NCBI RefSeq assembly: GCF_049341065.1
Contig: NZ_JBMPIX010000012.1
Span: forward strand, 1 to 64,000
Direction: 5' to 3'
From: Pacificoceanicola sp049341065
Lineage (GTDB): Bacteria; Pseudomonadota; Alphaproteobacteria; Rhodobacterales; Rhodobacteraceae
Length of the DNA: 64,000 nt
Part shown: one piece after another, positions 15,729-24,017 of the stretch
Position numbering within the stretch: the stretch's first letter is position 1
How the letters are laid out: every line of letters begins with the position of its first letter
Translations under genes and position numbers: made by a program
Notes under the pieces: model-generated
Seen by the model: the letters and a program-made list of their open reading frames with translations, nothing else
Databases searched by the model: none
What the model was told of the DNA's origin: nothing

Positions 15729-17419
15729 CAGGCAGTCTCTTTACTTTGTGCGGCTGCATCAGGCATCCGGAAGGCCTGCTCTTCCTCCATCTGCTGTGTT
15801 CCGCCACCGCAGGCCATTACCTTGGCCGCATTGCGATCTTCCGCGCGGGCCTTGCCCTGGGCGCGCACCGCTTCGCGACGTTCTTGCGCTCGGGCGGCGC
15901 GGTCTGCCGCAGCTTCCCAATCTGCAATCTGCGCGGGCGCAATCTTGCGGCTGTCGTCAAAGTGGAAATCCACCTTCTTCTTGGACTGTGGCCCGGTGTA
16001 TCCGACCTTGCCCAGATCATAGAATGTGCGGGCAAACCCGGCTTTGGCAAAGGCTTTGAGACAACCAAGCAGATAGCGGCGCCGAAACCCGGTGCCGCGC
16101 CATGGATAATGGAACAACGCCTTGATCATGTAGAACCGCCGATAGTTGTTCATAACGCGGTCTAGCAGTTCTGCACGATCCATCGCCTCGGGGCGCATGA
16201 TGGGCGTAACAAAGTTGTATTTGTCGAAATCGAACACTTCGACCTTGTCCCCCAATTCCTGATAGAGCGGCGTGAAGGGCCAAGGTGTGTACATGGACCA
16301 GTTCGCCAGATCCGGGTTCCATTCGCGCGCATAGCGATAGGTTTCTTCCAAGGTCTCGGGCGTTTCATTATCGAGACCAACAATGAACTGCGCCTCGGTG
16401 AAGATATCAGCGTCGCGCAGCAACTGGATCGCACGGCGGTTGTCTTCGACCTTGGTTTCTTTGTTGAACAGGTCCAGTTTCAACTGTGCGGCAGCTTCGG
16501 TGCCCAAGGACACATGCACCAGTCCCGCTTTTCGGAAAAAGGGCAACAGTTCCTCGTCGCGCAGAATGTCCGTGACCCGCGTGTTGATGCCCCATTTGAC
16601 CCTATCCGGCAGGCCGCGGTCGATCAACTCCTGACAGAACTGGATGAATTTCTTTCGGTTGATGCTGGGTTCCTCATCCGCGAGGATGAAAAAACCGACC
16701 TCATGATCGTTGACCAGTTTCTCGATCTCATCCACGACTTTTTTCGGGTCGCGCACGCGATAATCGCGCCAGAATTTCCATTGCGAACAGAAGGAACAGG
16801 TAAACGGACAGCCACGCGCCATGCTGGGGATCGCGACGCGCACGCCAAGCGGGACATAAATGTATTTGCTCCAATCCAGTAGGGACCAATCAGCCTCGAT
16901 CGCGTCCAGATCCTTGACGGTAGATGCCGCCTGTGTCGCAACGATCTCAGCCCCGTCGATATAGGCGATGCCTTTGATGGATTTACGCTCGTCCGGCCAG
17001 CGGCCCTCCTCATAGGCGCGCAGGAGGTCGACGATGATTTCCTCGCCTTCGCCGCGAACGATGACATCAATCCAAGGGGCCTCTGACAGAACCTGTTTGT
17101 ACATGAAGGTTGCATGGACGCCGCCCAGAACGCCCAAGGCATCGGGACAGACCTCTTTGGCAATCTGCAGCACACGCTCGGCCTTGTAGATCGAGGGGGT
17201 GATGGCGGTTACCCCAACGACATCGGGCTGCAACGCACGCAGCTTGTCCGCCAATGCGTCGTCATCAATGTTGTGCGTCATCGCATCAATGAAACTGACA
17301 TCGGAAAAGCCCGCGGACTTCAGCGCGCCGCCGATATACGCGACCCATGCGGCAGGCCAGCTGCCCGCAATTTCTGCCCCGCCTGAGTGATAATTCGGAT
17401 GAACGAGTACGATCTTCAC
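15728..17419 (-). CDS. bchE: anaerobic Mg-protoporphyrin IX monomethyl ester cyclase
   Basis: A 563-aa radical SAM/B12 enzyme that forms ring E of bacteriochlorophyll without O2. The N-terminal cobalamin-binding domain covers about residues 1-140 (MKIVLVHPNYHSGGAE, GVLGGVHATF). The radical SAM cluster cysteines are 204, 208 and 211 in CPFTCSFC. The DUF4070-like C-terminal part is followed by a charged, Ala-rich tail from about residue 480. The start codon is GTG, preceded by GGGAGAGC. The PpsR- and FNR-like sites 44-61 and 56-69 bp upstream of the start fit oxygen-repressed expression. It forms a two-gene unit with bchJ and lies outside any visible photosynthesis cluster. Confidence 0.95.
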   Translation of the reverse strand: MKIVLVHPNYHSGGAEIAGSWPAAWVAYIGGALKSAGFSDVSFIDAMTHNIDDDALADKLRALQPDVVGVTAITPSIYKAERVLQIAKEVCPDALGVLGGVHATFMYKQVLSEAPWIDVIVRGEGEEIIVDLLRAYEEGRWPDERKSIKGIAYIDGAEIVATQAASTVKDLDAIEADWSLLDWSKYIYVPLGVRVAIPSMARGCPFTCSFCSQWKFWRDYRVRDPKKVVDEIEKLVNDHEVGFFILADEEPSINRKKFIQFCQELIDRGLPDRVKWGINTRVTDILRDEELLPFFRKAGLVHVSLGTEAAAQLKLDLFNKETKVEDNRRAIQLLRDADIFTEAQFIVGLDNETPETLEETYRYAREWNPDLANWSMYTPWPFTPLYQELGDKVEVFDFDKYNFVTPIMRPEAMDRAELLDRVMNNYRRFYMIKALFHYPWRGTGFRRRYLLGCLKAFAKAGFARTFYDLGKVGYTGPQSKKKVDFHFDDSRKIAPAQIADWEAAADRAARAQERREAVRAQGKARAEDRNAAKVMACGGGTQQMEEEQAFRMPDAAAQSKETA

Positions 17420-17462
17420 GGCAGCTCTCCCAATCGGTTTGGAAGTCAGCCTACAATTAAAC

Positions 17463-17480
17463 TGTCATATTTAATTGACA
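17463..17480 (-). promoter_or_regulatory. PpsR/CrtJ-type palindrome before bchE
   Basis: TGTC-N10-GACA (17463-17466 and 17477-17480), an exact match to the TGT-N12-ACA consensus of the aerobic photosynthesis repressor PpsR/CrtJ. It lies about 44-61 bp upstream of the bchE start and overlaps the FNR-like site. Confidence 0.7.
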
Positions 17481-17488
17481 CAGATCAA
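17475..17488 (-). promoter_or_regulatory. FNR/FnrL-type site before bchE
   Basis: TTGAC-acag-ATCAA (17475-17488) is one mismatch from the FNR consensus TTGAT-N4-ATCAA. It overlaps the right half of the PpsR palindrome by six bases, so the activator and the repressor could compete. FnrL activation of bchE is known in Rhodobacter. Confidence 0.65.
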
Positions 17489-17731
17489 GTATCAAAAAGT
17501 TTACAGCACTTGGCTGGACGGGCCAACCCTTTCACCCTTTGGGCTGCCTGCCCAATCTTTGAGGCCGTGCTCGTTTCGATCCGCAAGTGCGACGCTTGGT
17601 TTGGAAAGCGCCGGAAACCGTCCAATGACTGGGAAGGTCCCGGTTGCGTCCGCCGCGCTTCCACAGCGGCCTTCCTGCAAGTTTGAGCGGCGCTCGGCGA
17701 AAACCGGCACACAGGCTTTCGCCCGAATGTT
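17489..17731. other. intergenic between bchE promoter and P-type ATPase stop
   Basis: About 240 bp that hold the rest of the bchE upstream region. I see no supportable gene or clear terminator for the ATPase. Confidence 0.4.
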
Positions 17732-19636
17732 CTAGATACTGCCTTTTACGGCAAGGCCGTCCGGGCCATCATCAATTACCGCTTGCGAGGCGACCGGCTC
17801 ATACGGCTGAATTCTAAGAGCCCGCAGTGCGTTCAGTATGACCGCCACGTCGATCACCTCTTGCAGCATCGCCCCCTGAACCGGCGTCAGGTATCCAAAG
17901 GCGGCGGCGATCATGCCTGCAACCGACAGGCCGATCCCGGCAACGACGCTTTCGACGGCGATGCGGCGGGCGCGGCGGGCGATTTCGATGCCCGGCCCAA
18001 GCCGATCAATCCGGTCGACCAGCAACACCACGTCAGCCGCCTCGGCCGAGGCGGCGGCGCCCCGCGCGCCCATCGCCACCCCCACATCCGCCGCCGCAAG
18101 CGCGGGGGCGTCATTCACGCCGTCCCCGACCATCATGACCGGGCCATTCTTGCGTTCGGTCAGCACCAGCAAGACCTTTTGGTCAGGCGTCAGCCCCGCA
18201 CGAAGCCCGTCCAGACCCAGGCCCTCGGTCACGCGCTCAGCCACCGCGGCCCGGTCTCCTGTTGCCAACAAGATGCGTTCGATCCCTTGACGGCGCAGCC
18301 CTTCCAGCATCTCGCCCGCACCTTCGCGCAGCGGGTCCGCCATGACGAGATGCCCGGCCATATGACCATCGACCGCCACCGCAACAAGAACCGCGCCCGC
18401 CGAAAGCGCCGGATGCCCCTCCGCAGTTCGGCCAACGCGCCGCGCAACGAAGTCGTCGCCGCCGACGATGACCTTGTGGCCTTCGACGCTGCCGACCACG
18501 CCTTCGCCGGGGATCTCTGCCACTTCGGTGGGCACGGGCAGAGTAAGACCCTGCACCTTTGCAGCCGCGACAATGGCCTGCGCCACCGGATGTTTCGACG
18601 CCTGATCAAGCGCAGCGGCAAGGCGCAGGATGTCGCTTTGGTCCATGCCGTCATGGCTGTCGACCGAAACGATGCGGGGGCGCCCGTCAGTCAGCGTACC
18701 CGTCTTGTCGAGGATCAAGGTTCGGATGCGCGCCATCGTTTCAAGCGGCCCTGCCCCCTTGATCAAGACACCGAAATGCGCGGCCCGCGACAGCCCCGCC
18801 ACCAAAGCGACCGGTACGGCCAGGATCAGCGGGCACGGAGTTGCCACCACCAGAACGGCGACGGCGCGGATCGGATCCCCGGTAAGCCACCAAGCGGCAA
18901 AGGCAATCGCCACGGTGACGACCAGAAACCCGAATGACCAACGATCCGCCAGCCGCGCCATTGGCGCCTTGGACCGCTGCGCCTCTTCGACCAGACGCAC
19001 GATCCCGGCATAGGTGCTTTCCTTGGCCAGACGCGTCGCGGTCAGATCGAACGGTTCGCCCGCATTGGTCGCGCCGCTCATGACGTCAGCCCCGCGAGAC
19101 AGGCGCGCGGGCAGCGATTCACCGGTCAGCGCGGATGTGTCCACAAATGCCGCCTTCGACGTAACAGAGCCATCGACGGGCACCACATCGCCCTGGCGGA
19201 TCAACAGCCGGTCACCGGGCTCAATTTCATCCAGCGGCACCTCTTCGAGGCCACCATTCCGGTGCCGGGTCGCAGTGCGCGGCACGCGGGATAGCAGGTC
19301 GTGCATCTCGCGACGGGCGCGGCCCTCGGCGAAGTTTTCCAGAAATGTGCCGCCGGAATACATCACGGCCACAACCGAAGCCGCGAGCGTTTCGCCAAAG
19401 ACCAGCGCTGCCGTCATCGACAGTGCCGCAACGATGTCGAGCCCGACCTCGCCGCGCCACAAACAGCGCAGGATCTCGACCAGAAGCGAGATCAGGACGG
19501 GAACGACCCCGGCGAACCAGACAAAGCCCGCCAGATCGGTCCGGCCTGCAAGATGAAGGGCAAGTCCCGACAACAGGCTGACCACCGCCACCAAAAGTAG
19601 CGCCGTCCTGAGCCGGTCAATGCTCGTGTGTTCCAT
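17732..19636 (-). CDS. heavy-metal-translocating P1B-type ATPase (TPC motif)
   Basis: A 634-aa inner-membrane metal pump. The actuator TGESLP, the TPCPL metal-site motif in transmembrane helix 4 (about residue 267), the phosphorylation site DKTGTLT (about residue 307) and the hinge GDGVNDAPAL are all present. There is no N-terminal CxxC metal-binding domain: the protein begins directly with membrane helices. A TPC motif, instead of CPC or SPC, places it in a less-characterised P1B group in which Ni/Fe or Co transport has been reported, so the metal is uncertain. The start is ATG 19636. It appears to be a single gene, with a decayed stretch upstream. Confidence 0.9.
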   Translation of the reverse strand: MEHTSIDRLRTALLLVAVVSLLSGLALHLAGRTDLAGFVWFAGVVPVLISLLVEILRCLWRGEVGLDIVAALSMTAALVFGETLAASVVAVMYSGGTFLENFAEGRARREMHDLLSRVPRTATRHRNGGLEEVPLDEIEPGDRLLIRQGDVVPVDGSVTSKAAFVDTSALTGESLPARLSRGADVMSGATNAGEPFDLTATRLAKESTYAGIVRLVEEAQRSKAPMARLADRWSFGFLVVTVAIAFAAWWLTGDPIRAVAVLVVATPCPLILAVPVALVAGLSRAAHFGVLIKGAGPLETMARIRTLILDKTGTLTDGRPRIVSVDSHDGMDQSDILRLAAALDQASKHPVAQAIVAAAKVQGLTLPVPTEVAEIPGEGVVGSVEGHKVIVGGDDFVARRVGRTAEGHPALSAGAVLVAVAVDGHMAGHLVMADPLREGAGEMLEGLRRQGIERILLATGDRAAVAERVTEGLGLDGLRAGLTPDQKVLLVLTERKNGPVMMVGDGVNDAPALAAADVGVAMGARGAAASAEAADVVLLVDRIDRLGPGIEIARRARRIAVESVVAGIGLSVAGMIAAAFGYLTPVQGAMLQEVIDVAVILNALRALRIQPYEPVASQAVIDDGPDGLAVKGSI

Positions 19637-19993
19637 TCAGCTCAATTCCCTTTGGCCGCGGCGATCCGTGCAGAGTTCCTGCCTTTCAGGCGCTTGGTCC
19701 GGTGGATGGATCATCGCGCAAGTCAAAAGGCGCGTCGAGCCTCTATGAATGCACCGGGCAGCCCATGTCGTCCGCTTCAGAACCCGACCTTGTCGGCGCC
19801 TTTGAGCAATTGCGACATGGACGGCGTGTGACTGGCGCCGGTGACGGCACAGGGGATGTTGACCTTGCGGGGACTGGCCATGGCCATTGCTCCTTCAGGA
19901 TTGTTCGGATGCGAGATGCGCGGGGCACGCGCCTTGGTTTCGACCACTTCACGCCAGTGGAGGCCCGGGCCAAAGCTCTCGGCGGTACTCAAT
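19637..19993. other. decayed intergenic region
   Basis: The only recognisable content in these 357 bp is a beta-keto acid cleavage enzyme fragment on the minus strand (19777-19887). The rest shows no supported gene. The fragment, the lack of a tidy promoter and the neighbouring unrelated genes suggest a rearrangement scar. Confidence 0.45.
19777..19887 (-). pseudogene. N-terminal remnant of a second BKACE-family gene
   Basis: A minus-strand frame starting at ATG 19887, behind AAGGAG, reads KVNIPCAVTGASHTPSMS. This matches the conserved N-terminal strand and substrate loop of BKACE enzymes (CAVTGa-HTPSMS). Directly after SMS the similarity stops, and the frame ends 12 codons later. The Zn-binding HxHxR part is absent, so this is a remnant of a gene of about 300 codons, from a different BKACE subgroup than the intact copy at 347-1207. 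Confidence 0.65.
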
Positions 19994-20620
19994 TTACTTG
20001 TCGGTGCGCAAGAACACGGTTGTCTGGAAGTCTTGCGCGTTGCCCTTCGGGGTAATGTGGGTGAAATCCTCTGCGCCTATCGCAGCAAATTTCCCCGGCG
20101 CATTGGCCTCGATCCTTTTGGCAAGCGCTTCGGAGGAATAACGCTGAACCGGAAGGTTAGAGCATTCTTCGGGGCCATTTTCGGCAAAGGTCATGATGAT
20201 TGCGACCCCGCCGGGGGCCACGGCCTTGCTCATCACGTCGCAATAGGCCTTCTGCGCAGCTCGATCCTGTAGAAAGTGAAATACTGCACGGTCGTGCCAG
20301 ACAGCATAGGGTTTGTCCGGGGTCCATGACGTGACATCCCCCACAACCCATTCGACCTCATTCGCCCGCTGACCAAGTCGTTTCTTCGAGACGTTCAAAG
20401 CCGAGGAGGCCAGATCCAGAACGGTAATCGGTCCGAGACCGGCCTCAAGCAGCTTGTCCACCAGCCTTGACGCACCGCCACCTGCATCAATGATCGCATC
20501 GCCCGGCCCTGCATGCGCGCGTATCACTTTGAGTGAAGAGCTCGCGTCAGGATCGAACCAGGTCAACGCCTCTTCGGCCCGGTTTGAATAGACAGCATTC
20601 CAGTGCGTTTCGCTATCCAT
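19994..20620 (-). CDS. class I SAM-dependent methyltransferase
   Basis: A 208-aa methyltransferase. The SAM-binding motif I is DAIIDAGGGASRLV (about residues 41-54), followed by the acidic post-I strand ITVLDLAS and motif VEWVVGDVTSW. The HDRAVFHFL segment corresponds to the post-II region of small thiol/tellurite-type methyltransferases. The ATG at 20620 gives MDSETHWNAVY, a common start for this subgroup, and follows GGGAGGAC. It lies 22 bases after the multihaem cytochrome gene and is probably co-transcribed with it. The substrate is unknown. Confidence 0.8.
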   Translation of the reverse strand: MDSETHWNAVYSNRAEEALTWFDPDASSSLKVIRAHAGPGDAIIDAGGGASRLVDKLLEAGLGPITVLDLASSALNVSKKRLGQRANEVEWVVGDVTSWTPDKPYAVWHDRAVFHFLQDRAAQKAYCDVMSKAVAPGGVAIIMTFAENGPEECSNLPVQRYSSEALAKRIEANAPGKFAAIGAEDFTHITPKGNAQDFQTTVFLRTDK

Positions 20621-20642
20621 CCAACCTTTGTCCTCCCGCGCT

Positions 20643-23600
20643 TTACTTAAGCTGTGCGCTATCGCTTTGCACCTTGAGCTTCCAATTGTGGATCGCTGTC
20701 CCCTCGGTTTCCAAGCGGCTTGCCAGATAGTACAGCCGCTGCGTTGCCGGACCTTTCGGCGCCGTCTCAAAGCGTTGCTTGAGGTAATAAGGCGGGATGG
20801 CCTGAGAATACAGCGTCGCGGACACCGTCACGCGTTTCGGATCGACATCGGCCGGCAGGGTGATCTTGTAGGTCAATTCATCCTTGCCCGCCTTGACGCC
20901 TGCATCGTGCTCGGCCCGGCCCTCGGGCATGGTCGCCTTCATGAAGGCCGCGGTGATGTCCGAGTCGCCAAACCGCGCGACAAAGGCCTCGGTCCCCGGC
21001 TCGGCGGCGCCCCAGGGCAACAGGCGATTGTCTTTCGGGTGATAGACCCGGTGCACAAAGCTGGTGGTGAATTTCTTTTGCGCGTTCTGCGTCAATTCTT
21101 CGTAAATCTGAACCTGCGTCTGATCGTCGATCACATCGTAATGCGGTTGATACAGCGCCTCGGTTGCGCCTTCCGGAACCACATCAAGAAACTCGGTCTT
21201 GAGGGGCTGATCGTCCGGGCCGATAATCACACCCGCGCCGTTCGTGCACCCCGAACACCAGACCTGTTTGCCGCTGGTATCGGTGACCAAGACTTCAAGA
21301 AACACGCGCCGGAACCCAACGCCCGACGGCAGACGGTGGCCGGTCTTGTTGTCAACGCTGACCGCCACCTCAAGCCCGCTCTCCGTGCCGGTGAGCGACT
21401 CGATCGTGACATCTGCGGTTTCATTGCGGGCCTGCAACAGCATCGTGTCCACCGAAAGCTCCGCGCCGTTGGTGGCATAGGTCATCGGGTCCTTCGGCCC
21501 AAGCCCCATCTCTTCATCGAACTGCGACAGCATCTCGACCATGAAGGCGTTCAGACCAACAAAGTTGTGGCGTTTGTAATCCTTGCGGAAAGGCACTTCG
21601 ATGTCCTCATGCGGCAAGGAATTGGCCACCTCGGGCAGATTGGCGTCTTGGATCGAGGCGATTTGCGTGGTCAGGCTGTCGATCTTTATCTTGCCGTCAA
21701 GCGTTTCAAAATTGCCCTTCATATGGCAATCCTGACAGGATTTGGCTGTCCCCTCGTCGGCGAATTCGCTGTTCTGCCATTCGAGAAAAGTTGCCTGTTC
21801 GACCGAGTGCTGGAACTTCACCAAAGGCTCGCGGTAGGTGGCGCCGACCTGTTCCGACAAGAAGACGACGGCGTTTTTCGCTGCCTGGTTGAGGATCGCC
21901 TGTTCCGCCTCGGTGAAGCCGGGCAAAGGTTTGTCCATCGCTGCATCGACATTGGGCAGGTTGATGGTATGGCAGGCGCCGCACATCTCGCTGTCCTTGA
22001 TATAGGCGTCCTGCACAGGTGTGATGCCCATCGCGTTCTGCATCGGCTTCTGCCGGACATTCTCGAATGGACCAACCAGTTCATCCGCAGCATTCATGCG
22101 GAACACACCCGTCGTGCCGTTCATCAGATAGGTGTCGAGCTTGTTATACGCCGGCTGCCCCTCGGCCTGCTGCGGCGGCGCGATGTGGTGGCACACCGCA
22201 CAGGAAATGCCTTCGCGCGCGAGATTGCCGTATTCGTGATAGGGATAGGTGCCTTCGGCGATCTGCTTGTCCTGCGCCTCCTTGGTCAGCGGATCGTGCA
22301 GCAGGGCGTATTCAGGTTTGAAGACATTGCCGTTCAACCCCAGATCCGGAGAATTATGGGCGTCGATCTCCAATTGCCGTTGGCCCATCGCGCCGTGGCA
22401 GGACAGGCAGGTTGTGCCAAGGTTGTCCGCCAGATCGCCTGCGTCCATCTTTTTCAGCAAGGCAAATTCGGATTCGAGCTGGGCGAAAAAGATCGGGTCG
22501 CGCCCGGCCAGCCCCATCGGTGACCAGCGCCATTCGCCGTATTCCGAGATGTTGTAGCCGTCGCCATAGCTTGGGCCATTCTTGATGAACATCGTCACCC
22601 CCGACGGCGCGCCGCCCAACCCGCCGTGGCAGCCAACGCAGTTGTCCGAGGTCAGAAAATGCTGGGTATCCTTGGGCCGGGCGGGCACGTGATCCAGCCA
22701 CTCGCTTGGCAGGGTCTGAAGGTTGGCCCGCGTGACATCGATGCCGTCCTTGGGCGGGAACATTGCGACAAACTCGGGGTTCACCGCAACCGGAGACTTT
22801 GTTGCCGCCGCCAGATGCGCCGCGCGCATGGCTGCCGGATCATGGGCGTCATTGACGTAAGACTTGATCATGTCGGCCAGATCCGCGCCAAAGGCCGGCA
22901 ATTGCTGCTTGGGCAGATCGCGCCAGCTTTCATCGACGCGAAAGATCACCGGATCGCCGGGATAGCCTTCTACATTTTCCAGTGCCGAGAAAATCAGCTC
23001 TTCCGCGGCCGAGGCATGGCAGCGCATGCACATGCCATCCCCCCCGGCCCCCAGCGGTGGGCTGTAGGGCGGCTGAAAGGCGTCGATCACCGGCTTGCGC
23101 GCCTTCATGTCGTCCTTGTTCGCGAAATAGACCGAGGCAAAGAACCAACCACCATGCGACAGCTTGCTGTCCTTGACCATGACGGTCCAATTCAGACCGC
23201 CCGTGTCATAGGCGTATTCGGTCATTGCCTCTTCGATCTTGCTGGGCTCGTCCTTGTATTTCTCAACCAGAGACTCGCGGAATTCGTTGTATTTCGCCGA
23301 AGGAGGCGAGACCATTTCCTTGATGACAATGGCACCGTCGGCAATCACACCTTCGCGTCCGCCCTCAAGCCAGGACATGATTTCAGGTGAATAATACATC
23401 CGCACCGCCGGATGGATACCAAAGCTCATATTGAAGACAAACGGCCCGGTGTCCCGCCAGCTTTTGTCCCGGGCCCAGCCAAGGCCCACGTAGTCGCGCT
23501 TGGCAACAAAGGGAAAAAGTTGCTCTTCGTAGTCGATCAGCGGCATGCTGTGGGGCAAAGGCAAGTCAGCAGGCACAGCCTTTTGCACAGACACCGTCGC

Positions 23601-23675
23601 ATCAAATGCCAATCCGGCGCTGGCCAAGGGAAGTGTGACGCACAGTGCCAATGCGAGAACCTTAAGTCGTATCAT
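20643..23675 (-). CDS. hexahaem c-type cytochrome with P460-like N-terminal domain
   Basis: A 1010-aa exported protein. The N-terminus is a Sec signal (MIRLKVLALALCVTLPLASAGLA). Residues about 30-230 resemble a cytochrome P460-type domain: NWTVMVKDSKL, GGWFFASVYFA, then the haem site CMRCH at 216-220. Five more CxxCH sites follow at 346, 423, 492, 565 and 647. From about residue 740 to the end a beta-rich domain without haem carries a CSGC pair, NKTGHRLPSG and FVHRVYHP. Likely periplasmic electron transfer or a redox enzyme; the reaction is unknown. I do not recognise an exact described family with this layout. It is the first gene of a unit with the methyltransferase. Confidence 0.8.
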   Translation of the reverse strand: MIRLKVLALALCVTLPLASAGLAFDATVSVQKAVPADLPLPHSMPLIDYEEQLFPFVAKRDYVGLGWARDKSWRDTGPFVFNMSFGIHPAVRMYYSPEIMSWLEGGREGVIADGAIVIKEMVSPPSAKYNEFRESLVEKYKDEPSKIEEAMTEYAYDTGGLNWTVMVKDSKLSHGGWFFASVYFANKDDMKARKPVIDAFQPPYSPPLGAGGDGMCMRCHASAAEELIFSALENVEGYPGDPVIFRVDESWRDLPKQQLPAFGADLADMIKSYVNDAHDPAAMRAAHLAAATKSPVAVNPEFVAMFPPKDGIDVTRANLQTLPSEWLDHVPARPKDTQHFLTSDNCVGCHGGLGGAPSGVTMFIKNGPSYGDGYNISEYGEWRWSPMGLAGRDPIFFAQLESEFALLKKMDAGDLADNLGTTCLSCHGAMGQRQLEIDAHNSPDLGLNGNVFKPEYALLHDPLTKEAQDKQIAEGTYPYHEYGNLAREGISCAVCHHIAPPQQAEGQPAYNKLDTYLMNGTTGVFRMNAADELVGPFENVRQKPMQNAMGITPVQDAYIKDSEMCGACHTINLPNVDAAMDKPLPGFTEAEQAILNQAAKNAVVFLSEQVGATYREPLVKFQHSVEQATFLEWQNSEFADEGTAKSCQDCHMKGNFETLDGKIKIDSLTTQIASIQDANLPEVANSLPHEDIEVPFRKDYKRHNFVGLNAFMVEMLSQFDEEMGLGPKDPMTYATNGAELSVDTMLLQARNETADVTIESLTGTESGLEVAVSVDNKTGHRLPSGVGFRRVFLEVLVTDTSGKQVWCSGCTNGAGVIIGPDDQPLKTEFLDVVPEGATEALYQPHYDVIDDQTQVQIYEELTQNAQKKFTTSFVHRVYHPKDNRLLPWGAAEPGTEAFVARFGDSDITAAFMKATMPEGRAEHDAGVKAGKDELTYKITLPADVDPKRVTVSATLYSQAIPPYYLKQRFETAPKGPATQRLYYLASRLETEGTAIHNWKLKVQSDSAQLK

Positions 23676-23851
23676 GCGCCCACTCCGGTTGAATTTGTTT
23701 CGCCAGCATCACCTTAAAAGCGATTCGGATAAACCTACGGGTTGGAAATATTCTGTGCGCCTGTCCGCGACGAAAAGATCATTCCGAAATGTGCGGTATC
23801 AATCCCGCCACAAACCGTTTATGCCAGCCTGAATTCCTGAAAGGATACCCC

Positions 23852-24001
23852 ATGCCCAAATCCAAAAAGCCCAAGGCGAAACGTGCCGGTGCAAACCCTG
23901 TCCAAAAGCCCGCTTGGTACCAATCGTTGAATGGCGCTGCCGGACAGCACGGGGAGAAGCCGACCAAGACCGGCAAAAAGGCCCAAAACAAATCGGCCTG
24001 A
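23852..24001 (+). CDS. small basic protein (49 aa)
   Basis: A short frame with ATG at 23852 behind AAGGA. The product is rich in Lys and Pro at both ends (MPKSKKPKAKRAGANPVQK, then GEKPTKTGKKAQNKSA) with a central AWYQSLNGAAGQHG. It looks disordered and could bind nucleic acid, but no family is recognised. It is divergent from the cytochrome gene and convergent with the PfkB kinase gene. Confidence 0.45.
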   Translation: MPKSKKPKAKRAGANPVQKPAWYQSLNGAAGQHGEKPTKTGKKAQNKSA

Positions 24002-24017
24002 ACCGGCCAAGGCGGGT

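Noticed and set aside
15108..17419. A photosynthesis gene cluster
   Set aside because: Only bchE and bchJ are present; flanking genes are unrelated remnants, ben/cat genes and a metal ATPase.
20628..22523. A 631-codon plus-strand open frame
   Set aside because: It is antisense to the haem-motif-bearing cytochrome gene, whose six CxxCH sites and signal peptide fix the true strand.
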